From Croceitalea dokdonensis DOKDO 023 (GTDB lineage Bacteria > Bacteroidota > Bacteroidia > Flavobacteriales > Flavobacteriaceae), in NCBI RefSeq assembly GCF_001306415.1, contig NZ_LDJX01000001.1:248001-312000 (forward strand): a DNA stretch of 64,000 nucleotides, read 5' to 3'. The position numbers and the translations under genes are program-made. The notes beneath the pieces are model-generated. The model was given only the letters and a program-made list of their open reading frames with translations, was not told the origin of the DNA and ran no database searches. Positions within the stretch are counted from its first letter, which is position 1, and every line of letters begins with the position of its first letter. Below are positions 7,420 through 16,351 of the stretch, one piece after another.

Positions 7420-8964
7420 TTACTTCGCCTCCATCACCACAAACGGAATAATCATTTCCTCCAATGAAATGCCACCATGCTGATAGGTGTTTCTGTAGTA
7501 GCTTACATAGTGGTTGTAGTTGTTGGGATAGGCAAAGAACAGGTCGTTTTTCGCAAAAATAAAAGAACTACTTACATTAATATTGGGCAATCCAATGTCC
7601 TTTGGGTCTTTTGCCGCCAGCACTTCCTTTTCGTTGTACGTTAGGCTCTTACCCGTTTTGTAACGCAGGTTAAGACTGGTCTCCCTATCGCCAATGACCT
7701 TTGAGGGCTGTTTGACGTTAATGGTGCCGTGGTCTGTGGTCAAAATCAATTTCATCCCCATACTTTGGGCTTGCTGTATGATATCCAGTAAGGGCGAATT
7801 TTTAAACCAACTCACCGTTAGCGAGCGGTAGGCCTTGTCATTACTGGCCAATTCTTTGATGACCTCCATCTCCGTTTTGGAATGGGAGAGCATGTCCACA
7901 AAATTGTATACGATCACGGTAAGGTCATTGTCTTTGTGGGCCTTAAAGTTTTGCATTAGTTGCTTGCCTTGCTTTTGGCTGCTAATCTTATGGTAGTCCC
8001 ATTGCAGGTCTATGTCCAATCGTTGCAATTGGGCTCCTAGAAAGTCGGCTTCAAATAGGTTCTTTCCACCTTCATCAGTGTCGTTTTTCCACCAATCTGG
8101 GTGTTTTCTTTCCATTTCCAAAGGGGTTAAACCGGAGAATATGGCATTTCGCGCATACTGTGTGGCCGTTGGTAGAATACTGAAATAAGGGGTTTCCGAC
8201 TTCTTTTTATAAAAGTTGGATATCGTATCCTCAAACGCAAGCCACTGATCGTAACGTAGGTTGTCAATAACCACCAACAAGGTCTTACTGCCTTTAAGTT
8301 CGGGCAGAATGTTCTTCTTAAAAAGGGTATGCGAAAGGGTGGGGGCGTCCTCGTCCGTAAACCAGTCTTGATAATTTTTTTCCACAAATTTGCTGAATTG
8401 GGCATTGGCTTCAACCTTTTGGGATTCCAAAATCTCGAACATACCGGTATCCTCAATTTCTTGGAGCTGTAGCTCCCAATAAATTAATTTTCTATACAGC
8501 TCTGCCCATTCGCTAGGGGAGTTTACCATGGATAGGTCCATGGCAATTTTCCGAAACTCTTGTTGGTAGTTTGCCGTGGTGCGTTCTGAGACCAAGCGAG
8601 AATTGTCCAGACTTTTTTTGAGCGATAGTAAAATTTGGTTAGGATTTACGGGCTTGATCAAATAATCCGCAATTTTGCTGCCAATAGCCTCATCCATAAT
8701 ATATTCCTCCTCACTTTTGGTGATCATCACCACGGGTAGGCTTGGGTCTATTTGCTTTAGGGCTGCCAAGGTTTCCAAACCGGAAAGGCCCGGCATATTT
8801 TCATCCAAGAAAACAATGTCAAAGTTGGTATCTTTTAATTCGTTTAGCGCATCCTGGCCACTTTGGGAGGTAGTGACCCCATACCCCTTTTTGGTAAGAA
8901 AAAGGATGTGTGGTTTTAACAAGTCAATTTCGTCATCTACCCAAAGAATTTTAATAGCGGCCAT
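7420..8964 (-). CDS. porX: PorX-type response regulator with PglZ/alkaline-phosphatase-like domain (T9SS control)
   Basis: The 514-residue protein joins a receiver domain to a large enzyme-like domain. Residues 1-120 are a REC domain: acidic pair Asp10/Asp11, phospho-acceptor Asp54 (VFLDENMPG), and the conserved Lys near 104 (DYLIKP). After a helical linker, residues about 205-514 form a PglZ/alkaline phosphatase superfamily domain with VVIDNLRYDQW and LTTDHGTINV as metal-binding blocks. This architecture is that of PorX, which with the sensor PorY controls the type IX secretion system in Porphyromonas gingivalis and Flavobacterium. No porY is next to it, as is usual. The presence of T9SS cargo genes in the window (55.6 and 61.5 kb) fits. 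The gene is monocistronic. Confidence 0.9.
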   Translation of the reverse strand: MAAIKILWVDDEIDLLKPHILFLTKKGYGVTTSQSGQDALNELKDTNFDIVFLDENMPGLSGLETLAALKQIDPSLPVVMITKSEEEYIMDEAIGSKIADYLIKPVNPNQILLSLKKSLDNSRLVSERTTANYQQEFRKIAMDLSMVNSPSEWAELYRKLIYWELQLQEIEDTGMFEILESQKVEANAQFSKFVEKNYQDWFTDEDAPTLSHTLFKKNILPELKGSKTLLVVIDNLRYDQWLAFEDTISNFYKKKSETPYFSILPTATQYARNAIFSGLTPLEMERKHPDWWKNDTDEGGKNLFEADFLGAQLQRLDIDLQWDYHKISSQKQGKQLMQNFKAHKDNDLTVIVYNFVDMLSHSKTEMEVIKELASNDKAYRSLTVSWFKNSPLLDIIQQAQSMGMKLILTTDHGTINVKQPSKVIGDRETSLNLRYKTGKSLTYNEKEVLAAKDPKDIGLPNINVSSSFIFAKNDLFFAYPNNYNHYVSYYRNTYQHGGISLEEMIIPFVVMEAK

Positions 8965-9132
8965 AGGTTCCCTTCATTTAAACAAATTATCCGCAGCGTT
9001 ACCTTGTACCCCTGGCCCAAAAGGCTCTGGTGGGTATTGATGTGGTTTCCTAAGCAGGCCCAATGGGCTTGCCACTGATCAAATCACATCAGTTTCAAGG
9101 TTAGTTAGCGGAAGCAATTAAGTACGAATGTA

Positions 9133-9140
9133 TACATTTG
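9133..9140 (+). promoter_or_regulatory. -7 promoter element of the HD hydrolase gene
   Basis: TACATTTG matches TAnnTTTG exactly. Transcription would start near 9147, only about 16 bases before the TTG start at 9163, which supports that start. No clear -33 TTG at standard spacing. Confidence 0.55.
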
Positions 9141-9162
9141 CGGAGCAAAAAAACAAGTTCCA

Positions 9163-10389
9163 TTGTCCGAAGGTAACAAGCTCAAGATTTTTAATGACCC
9201 TATTTATGGTTTTATTGGCACTCCAAATGAGTTGATATTTAACCTTATCGCCCACAAATATTTTCAGCGGTTGCGCCGTGTGTCCCAGATGGGCCTTTCT
9301 TTTTTGGTATACCCAGGGGCGCACCACACCCGTTTTCACCACGCTTTGGGCAGCATGCACCTCATGGTCCAAGCCATACGGGTGCTCAAGCTCAAAGGGG
9401 TACAAATTACGGATAGGGAGGAAAAAGGACTGTTGGCGGCTATTCTCTTACATGATATTGGTCATGGGCCTTTTTCCCATGCCTTGGAATATACCTTGCT
9501 CCCGGCAATAAGCCATGAGACGGTATCCTTGGGAATCATGGAAGACCTTAATGCACAATTCCATGGTGAGTTGGCGGAGGCCATCACCATTTTTAAAGGG
9601 GAACATCCCAAAAAATTTCTTAATCAATTGGTATCTAGCCAGTTGGATATGGACCGACTAGATTATCTAAAGCGGGATAGTTTCTACACCGGGGTAACCG
9701 AGGGGAACATTAGCTCTGAACGGATGATCAGTATGCTCCACATCTCCAACGGAAATTTAGTGGTGGAGGAGAAGGGAATTTATTCTGTAGAGAAGTTTTT
9801 AATGGCCAGAAGGTTTATGTATTGGCAGGTGTACCTGCATAAAACAAGCTTGGTGGCAGAAAAATTACTGGTCAAGATCATCCAAAGGGCCAAATATTTA
9901 CAGCGTAAAGGGAAGCAGGTACCGTGCTCCGCACCCTTGGCGTACTTTTTAAAAAAACAAGCGCCTGTGGTCCTAAACGCGGAGGAACTGGAATTTTTTA
10001 CCGCCTTGGACGATGTTGATATGCTATCGGCCTTAAAAATATGGCAACATCATGAAGATGGAATTCTGGCCAGGCTAAGTGCGATGCTGCTTAACAGAAA
10101 CCTGTTGCACATCAAACTAAAAAATAAACCAATAGATGTGGAAAAGTTGCGCCAAAAAGAGGATTGGGTACACAAAAACTATGGTTTGGACCGTGAAGAC
10201 CTACATTATTTTGTTTTTAGCGGGGAGGTCTCCAACCGGGCCTATGACAACGGACAGCAAAATATCAACATCTATAAAAAGAACGGAAAAGTGATTGACG
10301 TTGCCAATGCATCGGACCATTTAAATTTAAAAGCCCTCTCCAAAAAAGTAACCAAGTATTACTTGTGCTATCCTAAGGAAAGCGTTTGA
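9163..10389 (+). CDS. HD-domain phosphohydrolase (dNTPase-like)
   Basis: A 408-residue member of the HD superfamily of metal-dependent phosphohydrolases, related to the SAMHD1/dGTPase-like group. The opening NKLKIFNDPIYGFI, the first His block GAHHTRFHHALG (His54-His60), the paired His97-Asp98 in LLHDIGHGPFSHALE and the later Asp in DMDRLDYLKRD are the expected metal ligands and nucleotide-site residues. The likely substrate is a nucleotide or dNTP; this is by family only. The start is TTG 9163; a consensus -7 element lies just upstream and no in-frame ATG fits the conserved N-terminus. It sits directly before lpxD on the same strand. Confidence 0.87.
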   Translation: MSEGNKLKIFNDPIYGFIGTPNELIFNLIAHKYFQRLRRVSQMGLSFLVYPGAHHTRFHHALGSMHLMVQAIRVLKLKGVQITDREEKGLLAAILLHDIGHGPFSHALEYTLLPAISHETVSLGIMEDLNAQFHGELAEAITIFKGEHPKKFLNQLVSSQLDMDRLDYLKRDSFYTGVTEGNISSERMISMLHISNGNLVVEEKGIYSVEKFLMARRFMYWQVYLHKTSLVAEKLLVKIIQRAKYLQRKGKQVPCSAPLAYFLKKQAPVVLNAEELEFFTALDDVDMLSALKIWQHHEDGILARLSAMLLNRNLLHIKLKNKPIDVEKLRQKEDWVHKNYGLDREDLHYFVFSGEVSNRAYDNGQQNINIYKKNGKVIDVANASDHLNLKALSKKVTKYYLCYPKESV

Positions 10390-10399
10390 CAAATTTTCT

Positions 10400-10407
10400 T
10401 ACTTTTG
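10400..10407 (+). promoter_or_regulatory. Candidate -7 element before lpxD
   Basis: TACTTTTG matches TAnnTTTG exactly and lies 11 bases after the stop of the HD gene. It would give an lpxD leader of about 80 bases. A TTG at 10386-10388 is too close to be a normal -33 element. Confidence 0.4.
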
Positions 10408-10496
10408 CGTTCGTCTGCCATGAGGAAGATACCGTAGTTTGGATTTGACAGGCGATGCGCAACGAATTCGCCATTTAAACTTAAAATGAATACCGC

Positions 10497-11528
10497 TTGA
10501 AATTTACAGCCACCCAAATTGCAGGAATTTTAGAAGGACAGGTGGAGGGTAACCCAGAAGCGGCCGTCCATAAACTATCAAAAATTGAAGAGGGGGAAGC
10601 CGGTTCCCTTACCTTTTTGGCCAACCCAAAGTATACGTCATTTATCTATACCACCAAGGCCAGCATTACCATAGTCAATAAGGATTTTGTCCCAGAAAAC
10701 GCTGTTAGCACCACTTTGATTAAGGTGGATGATGCCTATAAATCCTTCTCCAAGTTATTGGAATACTACAATGAGGTAAAAAACAATAAGGTGGGTATTG
10801 AGCAGCCCCATTTTATGTCTTCCACGGCGCGCTACGGCGAGGGTTTTTACCTGGGCGCCTTTTCTTATTTAGGGGAAAACGTGGAGATTGGCGATAACGT
10901 AAAGATTTATCCCAATGTCTATATAGGGGACAATGTGAAGATTGGCAACAATGTATCTGTATTTGCAGGGGCCAAGATTTATTCAGAAAGTATCATTGGC
11001 AACCATTGTGTAGTGCACAGTGGGGCTATCATTGGGGCGGACGGTTTTGGATTTACCCCCAATGAAAAAGGGGAATACAGTAAAGTGCCCCAAACGGGAA
11101 ACGTTATTTTAGAAGATCATGTGGACATAGGGGCAGGCACCACCATAGACCGGGCTACCTTGGGCGCCACCATTTTAAGAAAAGGGGTAAAGCTGGACAA
11201 TCAAATCCAGATTGCCCATAATGTAGAGATTGGCGAACATACCGCCATCGCGGCCCAAACAGGTATAGCCGGTTCAACTAAAATTGGCAAAAACTGCCTT
11301 ATTGGGGGCCAAGTGGGCATTGTAGGCCATATTACCATAGGTGACCGGGTAAAGATACAAGCCCAATCAGGGATAGGAAGAAATGTTAAGGATGATGAGG
11401 TGCTACAAGGTTCGCCAGCATTAAACTATGGTGATTACAACAAATCTTATGTGCACTTTAAAAATTTACCAAAAATTGTTAACCGAATTTCTGAGCTAGA
11501 AAAGAACATTGACAATGAAAACAGCTAA
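10497..11528 (+). CDS. lpxD: LpxD, UDP-3-O-acylglucosamine N-acyltransferase
   Basis: LpxD adds the second hydroxyacyl chain, on the 2-amino group, in lipid A synthesis. The 343-residue protein has the N-terminal uridine-binding domain (MKFTATQIAGILEGQVEGN; LTFLANPKY) and then a left-handed beta-helix of hexapeptide repeats (IGDNVKIYPNVYIGDNVKIG). The catalytic-type His lies in QIQIAHNVEIG, near residue 240, and GADGFGF is also conserved. The start is TTG at 10497: it gives the family N-terminus exactly, and no in-frame ATG precedes it. A four-codon ORF (ATG 10486) ends with a TGA overlapping this TTG. The 3' end overlaps the next gene by 14 bases. Confidence 0.95.
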   Translation: MKFTATQIAGILEGQVEGNPEAAVHKLSKIEEGEAGSLTFLANPKYTSFIYTTKASITIVNKDFVPENAVSTTLIKVDDAYKSFSKLLEYYNEVKNNKVGIEQPHFMSSTARYGEGFYLGAFSYLGENVEIGDNVKIYPNVYIGDNVKIGNNVSVFAGAKIYSESIIGNHCVVHSGAIIGADGFGFTPNEKGEYSKVPQTGNVILEDHVDIGAGTTIDRATLGATILRKGVKLDNQIQIAHNVEIGEHTAIAAQTGIAGSTKIGKNCLIGGQVGIVGHITIGDRVKIQAQSGIGRNVKDDEVLQGSPALNYGDYNKSYVHFKNLPKIVNRISELEKNIDNENS

Positions 11529-12918
11529 TAAACAAAAAACCATTGCCAAAGCGGTGACCTTAACAGGGGTAGGGTTGCATACGGGCGAAAATGTAAAAAT
11601 GACCTTTGTCCCTGCCAAGGCCAATCACGGTTTTGCTTTTAAACGGGTAGATTTGGAGGGAGAGCCCATCATTGAGGCAGATGCCAATTATGTGGTCAAT
11701 ACCCAACGGGGAACCAATTTAGAAAAAAATGGGGTGAAAATTCAGACTTCCGAACATGTGCTTGCGGCCCTAGTTGGTATGGATATAGACAACGTGCTTA
11801 TTGAACTGGACGCCCCGGAACCACCGATTATGGATGGATCTTCCAAATACTTTGTAGAGGCTTTGGAAAAGGCGGGCATTGTGGAACAGGAAGAGGAGCG
11901 TGAAGTATACGTGGTAAAAGATGTGATTTCCTTAAAGGATGATGCCACAGGCAGCGAAATTACCGTGATACCTTCGGAGGGTTACCAAGTCACCACTATG
12001 GTAGATTTTGGCACCAAGGTATTGGGCACCCAAAACGCTACTTTGGAACAGCTCAAAGATTTTAAGGCGGAGATTGCGAACGCAAGGACGTTCAGTTTTT
12101 TGCATGAACTGGAAATGCTACTGGAGCATGGCCTGATCAAGGGGGGGGACTTAAACAATGCCATCGTCTATGTGGACAAGGAGATTTCCGACGCCACCAT
12201 GAAAAAATTGGAAAAGGCCTTTAATAAGAAAAAACTTTCCGTTAAACCCAATGGAATCCTGGATAACTTGACCCTACACCAGCCCAACGAGGCTGCTAGA
12301 CATAAACTGCTGGATGTCATTGGGGATTTGGCCTTAACGGGCACCCGTATCCAAGGAAAAGTAATTGCCAATAAACCTGGGCATTACATCAATACCCAGT
12401 TTGCCAAAAAGTTGCAGAAAATTATCAAAATTGAGCGGAGGAACAAAGTACCGTCCTATGATCTGCACCAAACCCCACTCATGGATGTGACCCAGATTAT
12501 GGAAATGCTGCCGCATAGACCACCTTTTTTATTGGTGGATAAAATACTGGAATTGTCCGATACGCACGTAGTAGGGGTTAAAAACGTTACCATGAACGAA
12601 CCGTTTTTTGTAGGGCATTTTCCTGGGGCACCCGTAATGCCGGGCGTACTTCAGGTAGAGGCCATGGCACAAACCGGCGGTATCTTAGTGTTGAGTACGG
12701 TTCCGGATCCGGAAAACTACCTCACCTTTTTTATGAAGATAGACAAGGTGAAATTTAAAAAACAGGTTGTTCCAGGAGATACTTTAATTTTTAAATGTGA
12801 TTTAATTTCACCCATCAGAAGGGGTATTTGCCATATGCAGGCCTATGCCTATGCCAATGGCAAGTTGGTTTCCGAGGCGGAATTGATGGCGCAGATTGTA
12901 AAAACAAAAGAAGCGTAG
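11515..12918 (+). CDS. lpxC-fabZ: Bifunctional LpxC-FabZ (UDP-3-O-acyl-GlcNAc deacetylase / 3-hydroxyacyl-ACP dehydratase)
   Basis: A single 467-residue polypeptide with two enzymes, the fusion usual in Bacteroidota. LpxC (about 1-305) performs the committed, zinc-dependent deacetylation of lipid A synthesis: LTGVGLHTGE, zinc His in TSEHVLAAL, and HKLLDVIGDLAL with the His/Asp ligands. FabZ (about 318-467) dehydrates 3-hydroxyacyl-ACP: LPHRPPFLLVD with the catalytic His, GHFPGAPVMPG, and VEAMAQTGG with the catalytic Glu. The two enzymes share or compete for the hydroxyacyl-ACP pool, so the fusion may balance lipid A and fatty-acid flux. I choose ATG 11515, overlapping the lpxD stop, over TTG 11509. 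It is part of the lpxD-lpxCZ-lpxA-efp operon. Confidence 0.96.
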   Translation: MKTANKQKTIAKAVTLTGVGLHTGENVKMTFVPAKANHGFAFKRVDLEGEPIIEADANYVVNTQRGTNLEKNGVKIQTSEHVLAALVGMDIDNVLIELDAPEPPIMDGSSKYFVEALEKAGIVEQEEEREVYVVKDVISLKDDATGSEITVIPSEGYQVTTMVDFGTKVLGTQNATLEQLKDFKAEIANARTFSFLHELEMLLEHGLIKGGDLNNAIVYVDKEISDATMKKLEKAFNKKKLSVKPNGILDNLTLHQPNEAARHKLLDVIGDLALTGTRIQGKVIANKPGHYINTQFAKKLQKIIKIERRNKVPSYDLHQTPLMDVTQIMEMLPHRPPFLLVDKILELSDTHVVGVKNVTMNEPFFVGHFPGAPVMPGVLQVEAMAQTGGILVLSTVPDPENYLTFFMKIDKVKFKKQVVPGDTLIFKCDLISPIRRGICHMQAYAYANGKLVSEAELMAQIVKTKEA

Positions 12919-12919
12919 T

Positions 12920-13705
12920 ATGAATCAGCCCTTGGCCTATGTGCACCCAGGCGCTAAAATTGCCAAAAATGTGGTAATTGAGCCCTTTACCACCATCCAT
13001 AACAATGTCACCATTGGCGAGGGTACTTGGATAGGTTCTAACGTCACTATAATGGAAGGTGCCAGAATTGGAAAAAACTGTAATATTTTTCCAGGAGCGG
13101 TGATTTCGGCCCCACCTCAGGATTTAAAATATCAGGGGGAGGAGACTACCGTCCACATAGGAAATAATACCACCATACGGGAGTGTGCCACCATAAACAA
13201 GGGTACTGCGGATAGGATGAAAACCGTCATTGGCAATAATTGCCTTATTATGGCCTACTGCCACGTTGCCCACGACTGTTTTGTGGGGGACGGCTGCATT
13301 TTTAGCAATGATTCCACCTTAGCGGGCCATGTCACCATTGGTGAAAACGTGGTATTGGCCGGAATGGTGGCCGTGCACCAGTTTGTATCCATTGGAAAGC
13401 ACGCTTTTGTGACCGGGGGTTCCTTGGTGCGTAAGGATGTACCGCCTTTTGTCAAAGCTGCTAGGGAGCCACTGTCCTACGTGGGCATCAATTCCATAGG
13501 GCTGCGAAGAAGGGGTTTTGAGTCCGATAAAATTCGTGAAATCCAGAATATCTATCGGATTTTATATCAAAAAAACTATAACAATTCCCAAGCGGCATCC
13601 ATTATCGAGGCAGAAATGGAGGCCACCCCGGAACGTGATGAAATTTTACAGTTTATAAGGGATTCCCAAAGGGGAATCATGAAAGGATATTTTAGCTCAA
13701 ATTAA
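12920..13705 (+). CDS. lpxA: LpxA, UDP-GlcNAc O-acyltransferase
   Basis: LpxA transfers a 3-hydroxyacyl chain from ACP to the 3-OH of UDP-GlcNAc, the first step of lipid A. The 261-residue length is standard. A hexapeptide-repeat beta-helix fills the first 190 residues (VHPGAKIAKNVVIEPFTTI), with the catalytic-site block MAYCHVAHDCFVGD containing both conserved His residues, and then VSIGKHAFVTGGSLVRKDVP. The C-terminal helices begin near residue 190 (IGLRRRGFESDKIREIQNIY). It begins 1 base after the lpxC-fabZ stop and is followed 2 bases later by efp, so it is translated from the same mRNA. Confidence 0.96.
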   Translation: MNQPLAYVHPGAKIAKNVVIEPFTTIHNNVTIGEGTWIGSNVTIMEGARIGKNCNIFPGAVISAPPQDLKYQGEETTVHIGNNTTIRECATINKGTADRMKTVIGNNCLIMAYCHVAHDCFVGDGCIFSNDSTLAGHVTIGENVVLAGMVAVHQFVSIGKHAFVTGGSLVRKDVPPFVKAAREPLSYVGINSIGLRRRGFESDKIREIQNIYRILYQKNYNNSQAASIIEAEMEATPERDEILQFIRDSQRGIMKGYFSSN

Positions 13706-13707
13706 TT

Positions 13708-14274
13708 ATGGCAAGTACATCAGATATTAGAAAAGGATTGTGCATCAAGTACAACAACGATATTTATAAAATCATTGAGTTTCTCCATGTGAAACCCGGG
13801 AAAGGCCCTGCTTTTGTGAGAACCAAGTTAAAAAGTGTCACTACGGGAAAGGTGATTGACAACACCTTCTCAGCGGGACATAAAATAGAGGACGTACGGG
13901 TGGAGACCCGTTCCTATCAGTACCTATATCCAGAGGGGGATAGTTTCCACTTTATGAATACGGACGATTACAACCAAATCACCTTGCAAAAGGAAACCTT
14001 GGATGCACCAGACTTGTTAAAAGAGGGTGAAGTGGTAAAAATACTCTTTAACACAGAAGACAGCATGCCGCTTTCCGTTGAGATGCCTGCCAGTGTCATC
14101 TTAGAGGTCACCCATTCAGAACCAGGCGTCAAAGGGAATACGGCCACCAATGCCACCAAACCGGCCACCGTGGAAACAGGGGCAAGAATCAACGTTCCCT
14201 TGTTTATCAATGAAGGGGATAAGATTAAAATAGATACCGAGAAAGGAGCTTACTTAGAGCGCGTAAAAGAATAG
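13708..14274 (+). CDS. efp: Elongation factor P
   Basis: EF-P binds stalled ribosomes between the P and E sites and promotes peptide bond formation at polyproline stretches. The 188-residue protein has the three OB-like domains of EF-P. The loop that reaches the peptidyl-transferase centre reads KPGKGPAFVRTK, with Lys32 at the usual modification site. The final domain shows EVTHSEPGVKGNTA and INVPLFINEGDKI, both diagnostic. No EpmA/EpmB-type modification gene is in the window. It is embedded in the lipid A operon, 2 bases after lpxA and 7 bases before the second lpxD-like gene, an order that is common in this group. Confidence 0.96.
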   Translation: MASTSDIRKGLCIKYNNDIYKIIEFLHVKPGKGPAFVRTKLKSVTTGKVIDNTFSAGHKIEDVRVETRSYQYLYPEGDSFHFMNTDDYNQITLQKETLDAPDLLKEGEVVKILFNTEDSMPLSVEMPASVILEVTHSEPGVKGNTATNATKPATVETGARINVPLFINEGDKIKIDTEKGAYLERVKE

Positions 14275-14281
14275 GGAATCC

Positions 14282-15220
14282 ATGAAATTCCCCAATCCCC
14301 ATACTTTAGAAACCATTGCTGGCATCATTGATGCAAAGTTCATTGGTGATTCGGATTTTCCCGTGCTTGGGATGAATGAGATTCATGTGGTCACGGAGGG
14401 AGACATTGTTTTTGTAGACCATCCCAAATATTACACCAAAGCCTTGGAATCCAAGGCCACCGTAATACTCATCAATAAAGAAGTGAACTGCCCCAAGGGT
14501 AAGGCTTTATTGATTTCGGACGACCCCTTTAGGGATTTCAACCAACTTACCAATCATTTTAAACCCTTTATGGCATCCAGTGCTGCCATATCCGATACCG
14601 CCCATATTGGTGAGGGCACCGTAATACAGCCCAACTGTTTTATTGGCAACCATGTCCATATTGGAAAAAATTGTCTTATCCATTCCAACGTCAGTATTTA
14701 CGATGGTTGTAGTATAGGTGATGGGGTCACCATACACGCAGGTACCGTTATAGGTGCCGATGCCTTTTACTATAAAAAACGGGATGCTGGTTTTGATAAA
14801 TTGGTTTCCGGCGGACGCGTGGTCATTGAGGATGGTGTGGATATTGGCGCAGGTTGTACCATTGATCGTGGTGTGTCCGGCGATACCACCATTGGGGAAG
14901 GTTCTAAGCTGGACAATCAAATCCAGATTGGGCACGATACCGTTTTGGGAAAAAAATGCTTGCTCGCCTCACATGTGGGCATCGCGGGCTGTGTGGTAGT
15001 GGAAGATGAGGTTACGATTTGGGGGCAGGTGGGCGTAACCAGTGGTATCACCATTGGTAAGAAGGCCGTAATTTTGGCCCAATCTGGCGTTGCTGGACCA
15101 TTGGAAGGCGGTAAAACTTATTTTGGCAGTCCGGCTCGGGAATCACGCGAAAAATTAAAGGAGCTGGCCACTTTAAAAATGTTGCCCGGTTTGATTAAGA
15201 AAATGAAGGGAAATAGCTGA
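14282..15220 (+). CDS. Second LpxD-like N-acyltransferase paralogue
   Basis: A 312-residue acyltransferase of the LpxD family, shorter and clearly diverged from the lpxD at 10.5 kb. It has the N-terminal domain (MKFPNPHTLETIAGIIDAKF; IVFVDHPKYYTKAL) and a hexapeptide beta-helix (IGEGTVIQPNCFIGNHVHIG). The LDNQIQIGHDTVLG block keeps the catalytic-type His, and GADAFYYKK replaces the GADGFGF block of the other copy. The retained active-site His argues for activity, perhaps with a different acyl chain or sugar nucleotide; this is inference. It starts 7 bases after efp, so it is co-expressed with lipid A genes. Annotation pipelines would probably call it UDP-3-O-(3-hydroxymyristoyl)glucosamine N-acyltransferase. 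Confidence 0.85.
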   Translation: MKFPNPHTLETIAGIIDAKFIGDSDFPVLGMNEIHVVTEGDIVFVDHPKYYTKALESKATVILINKEVNCPKGKALLISDDPFRDFNQLTNHFKPFMASSAAISDTAHIGEGTVIQPNCFIGNHVHIGKNCLIHSNVSIYDGCSIGDGVTIHAGTVIGADAFYYKKRDAGFDKLVSGGRVVIEDGVDIGAGCTIDRGVSGDTTIGEGSKLDNQIQIGHDTVLGKKCLLASHVGIAGCVVVEDEVTIWGQVGVTSGITIGKKAVILAQSGVAGPLEGGKTYFGSPARESREKLKELATLKMLPGLIKKMKGNS

Positions 15221-15370
15221 GATTCTTTTTCTAGTTGAGTTTCAACCGCTATTTTTGCCTTCGGTAATGGCGCTTTGGAAAGCAGGGATGGATGTCATCC
15301 AATTTGTCTCTGCAAAGCATCCGAAATAAAAGAAATTAAATCTCGATCAACGAGTTAACAAATAATAATT

Positions 15371-16243
15371 ATGAGCGTTTTAGTAAATAAGGATTCCAAT
15401 ATTATTGTACAAGGTTTTACAGGAAGCGAGGGCACCTTTCATGCGGAACAAATGATAGCCTATGGAACTAATATCGTGGGTGGTGTAACCCCAGGAAAAG
15501 GCGGGCAGGAACATTTGGGCAAACCAGTATTCAATACCGTTGCGGAGGCCGTGGAAAAGGTAAATGCGGATACTACCATCATTTTTGTGCCCCCAGCGTT
15601 TGCCGCTGATGCCATTATGGAGGCAGCCAATGCCGGAATCAAAGTGATTATTACCATCACGGAGGGTATTCCCGTCGCAGATATGGTTAAGGCCAACAAC
15701 TACATTAAAAACATGGACTGTACCCTTGTAGGGCCTAATTGTCCGGGGGTGATTACACCTGGTGAAGCTAAAGTGGGCATTATGCCTGGTTTTGTTTTTG
15801 AAAAGGGAAGCGTAGGAATTGTATCCAAGTCTGGGACCCTTACCTATGAGGCCGCAGACCAAGTGGTGCGTCAAGGTTTGGGCATTACTACGGCCATTGG
15901 TATTGGCGGTGATCCCATTATTGGCACCACGACCAAGGAGGCTGTTGAGCTTTTAATCAATGATCCAGAAACGGAATGTGTGGTGATGATCGGCGAAATT
16001 GGTGGTCAACTAGAGGCCGATGCGGCCAAATGGTATCAAGAGAGCGGAAGCAAAAAACCCGTTGTTGGTTTTATTGCGGGTGAAACCGCTCCTGCAGGAA
16101 GGACTATGGGACATGCAGGTGCCATTGTAGGTGGAAGTGACGATACCGCCCAAGCTAAAAAGCGAATCATGCGGGAATGTGGCATCCATGTAGTGGATTC
16201 TCCTGCTGAAATTGGATTAAAAGTTAAAGAAGTGGTAAGTTAA
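15371..16243 (+). CDS. sucD: Succinyl-CoA ligase alpha subunit
   Basis: SucD with SucC converts succinyl-CoA to succinate while making ATP or GTP in the TCA cycle. The 290-residue length is standard. The CoA-binding N-terminus reads [19 protein letters not shown], followed by [14 protein letters not shown]. The phosphorylated histidine is His248 in [10 protein letters not shown], and [16 protein letters not shown] is the second conserved block. sucC is not in the window; separation of the two subunits is common in this phylum. A 150-base gap separates it from the lipid A genes and a good terminator follows, so it is probably its own transcript. Confidence 0.96.
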   Translation: MSVLVNKDSNIIVQGFTGSEGTFHAEQMIAYGTNIVGGVTPGKGGQEHLGKPVFNTVAEAVEKVNADTTIIFVPPAFAADAIMEAANAGIKVIITITEGIPVADMVKANNYIKNMDCTLVGPNCPGVITPGEAKVGIMPGFVFEKGSVGIVSKSGTLTYEAADQVVRQGLGITTAIGIGGDPIIGTTTKEAVELLINDPETECVVMIGEIGGQLEADAAKWYQESGSKKPVVGFIAGETAPAGRTMGHAGAIVGGSDDTAQAKKRIMRECGIHVVDSPAEIGLKVKEVVS

Positions 16244-16280
16244 TTGGTAGGTGACGCACTAATCCATACTTTCAAAGAAC

Positions 16281-16315
16281 AAACCATTAATTGTATTTCA
16301 GTTAATGGTTTTTTG
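16281..16315 (+). terminator. Intrinsic terminator after sucD
   Basis: AAACCATTAA (16281-16290) pairs with TTAATGGTTT (16302-16311) around an 11-base loop and continues into a T-run. It lies 38 bases after the sucD stop. Confidence 0.7.
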
Positions 16316-16351
16316 TTATCGTAGCTAATATTAATTCATCCATAAACCTAT

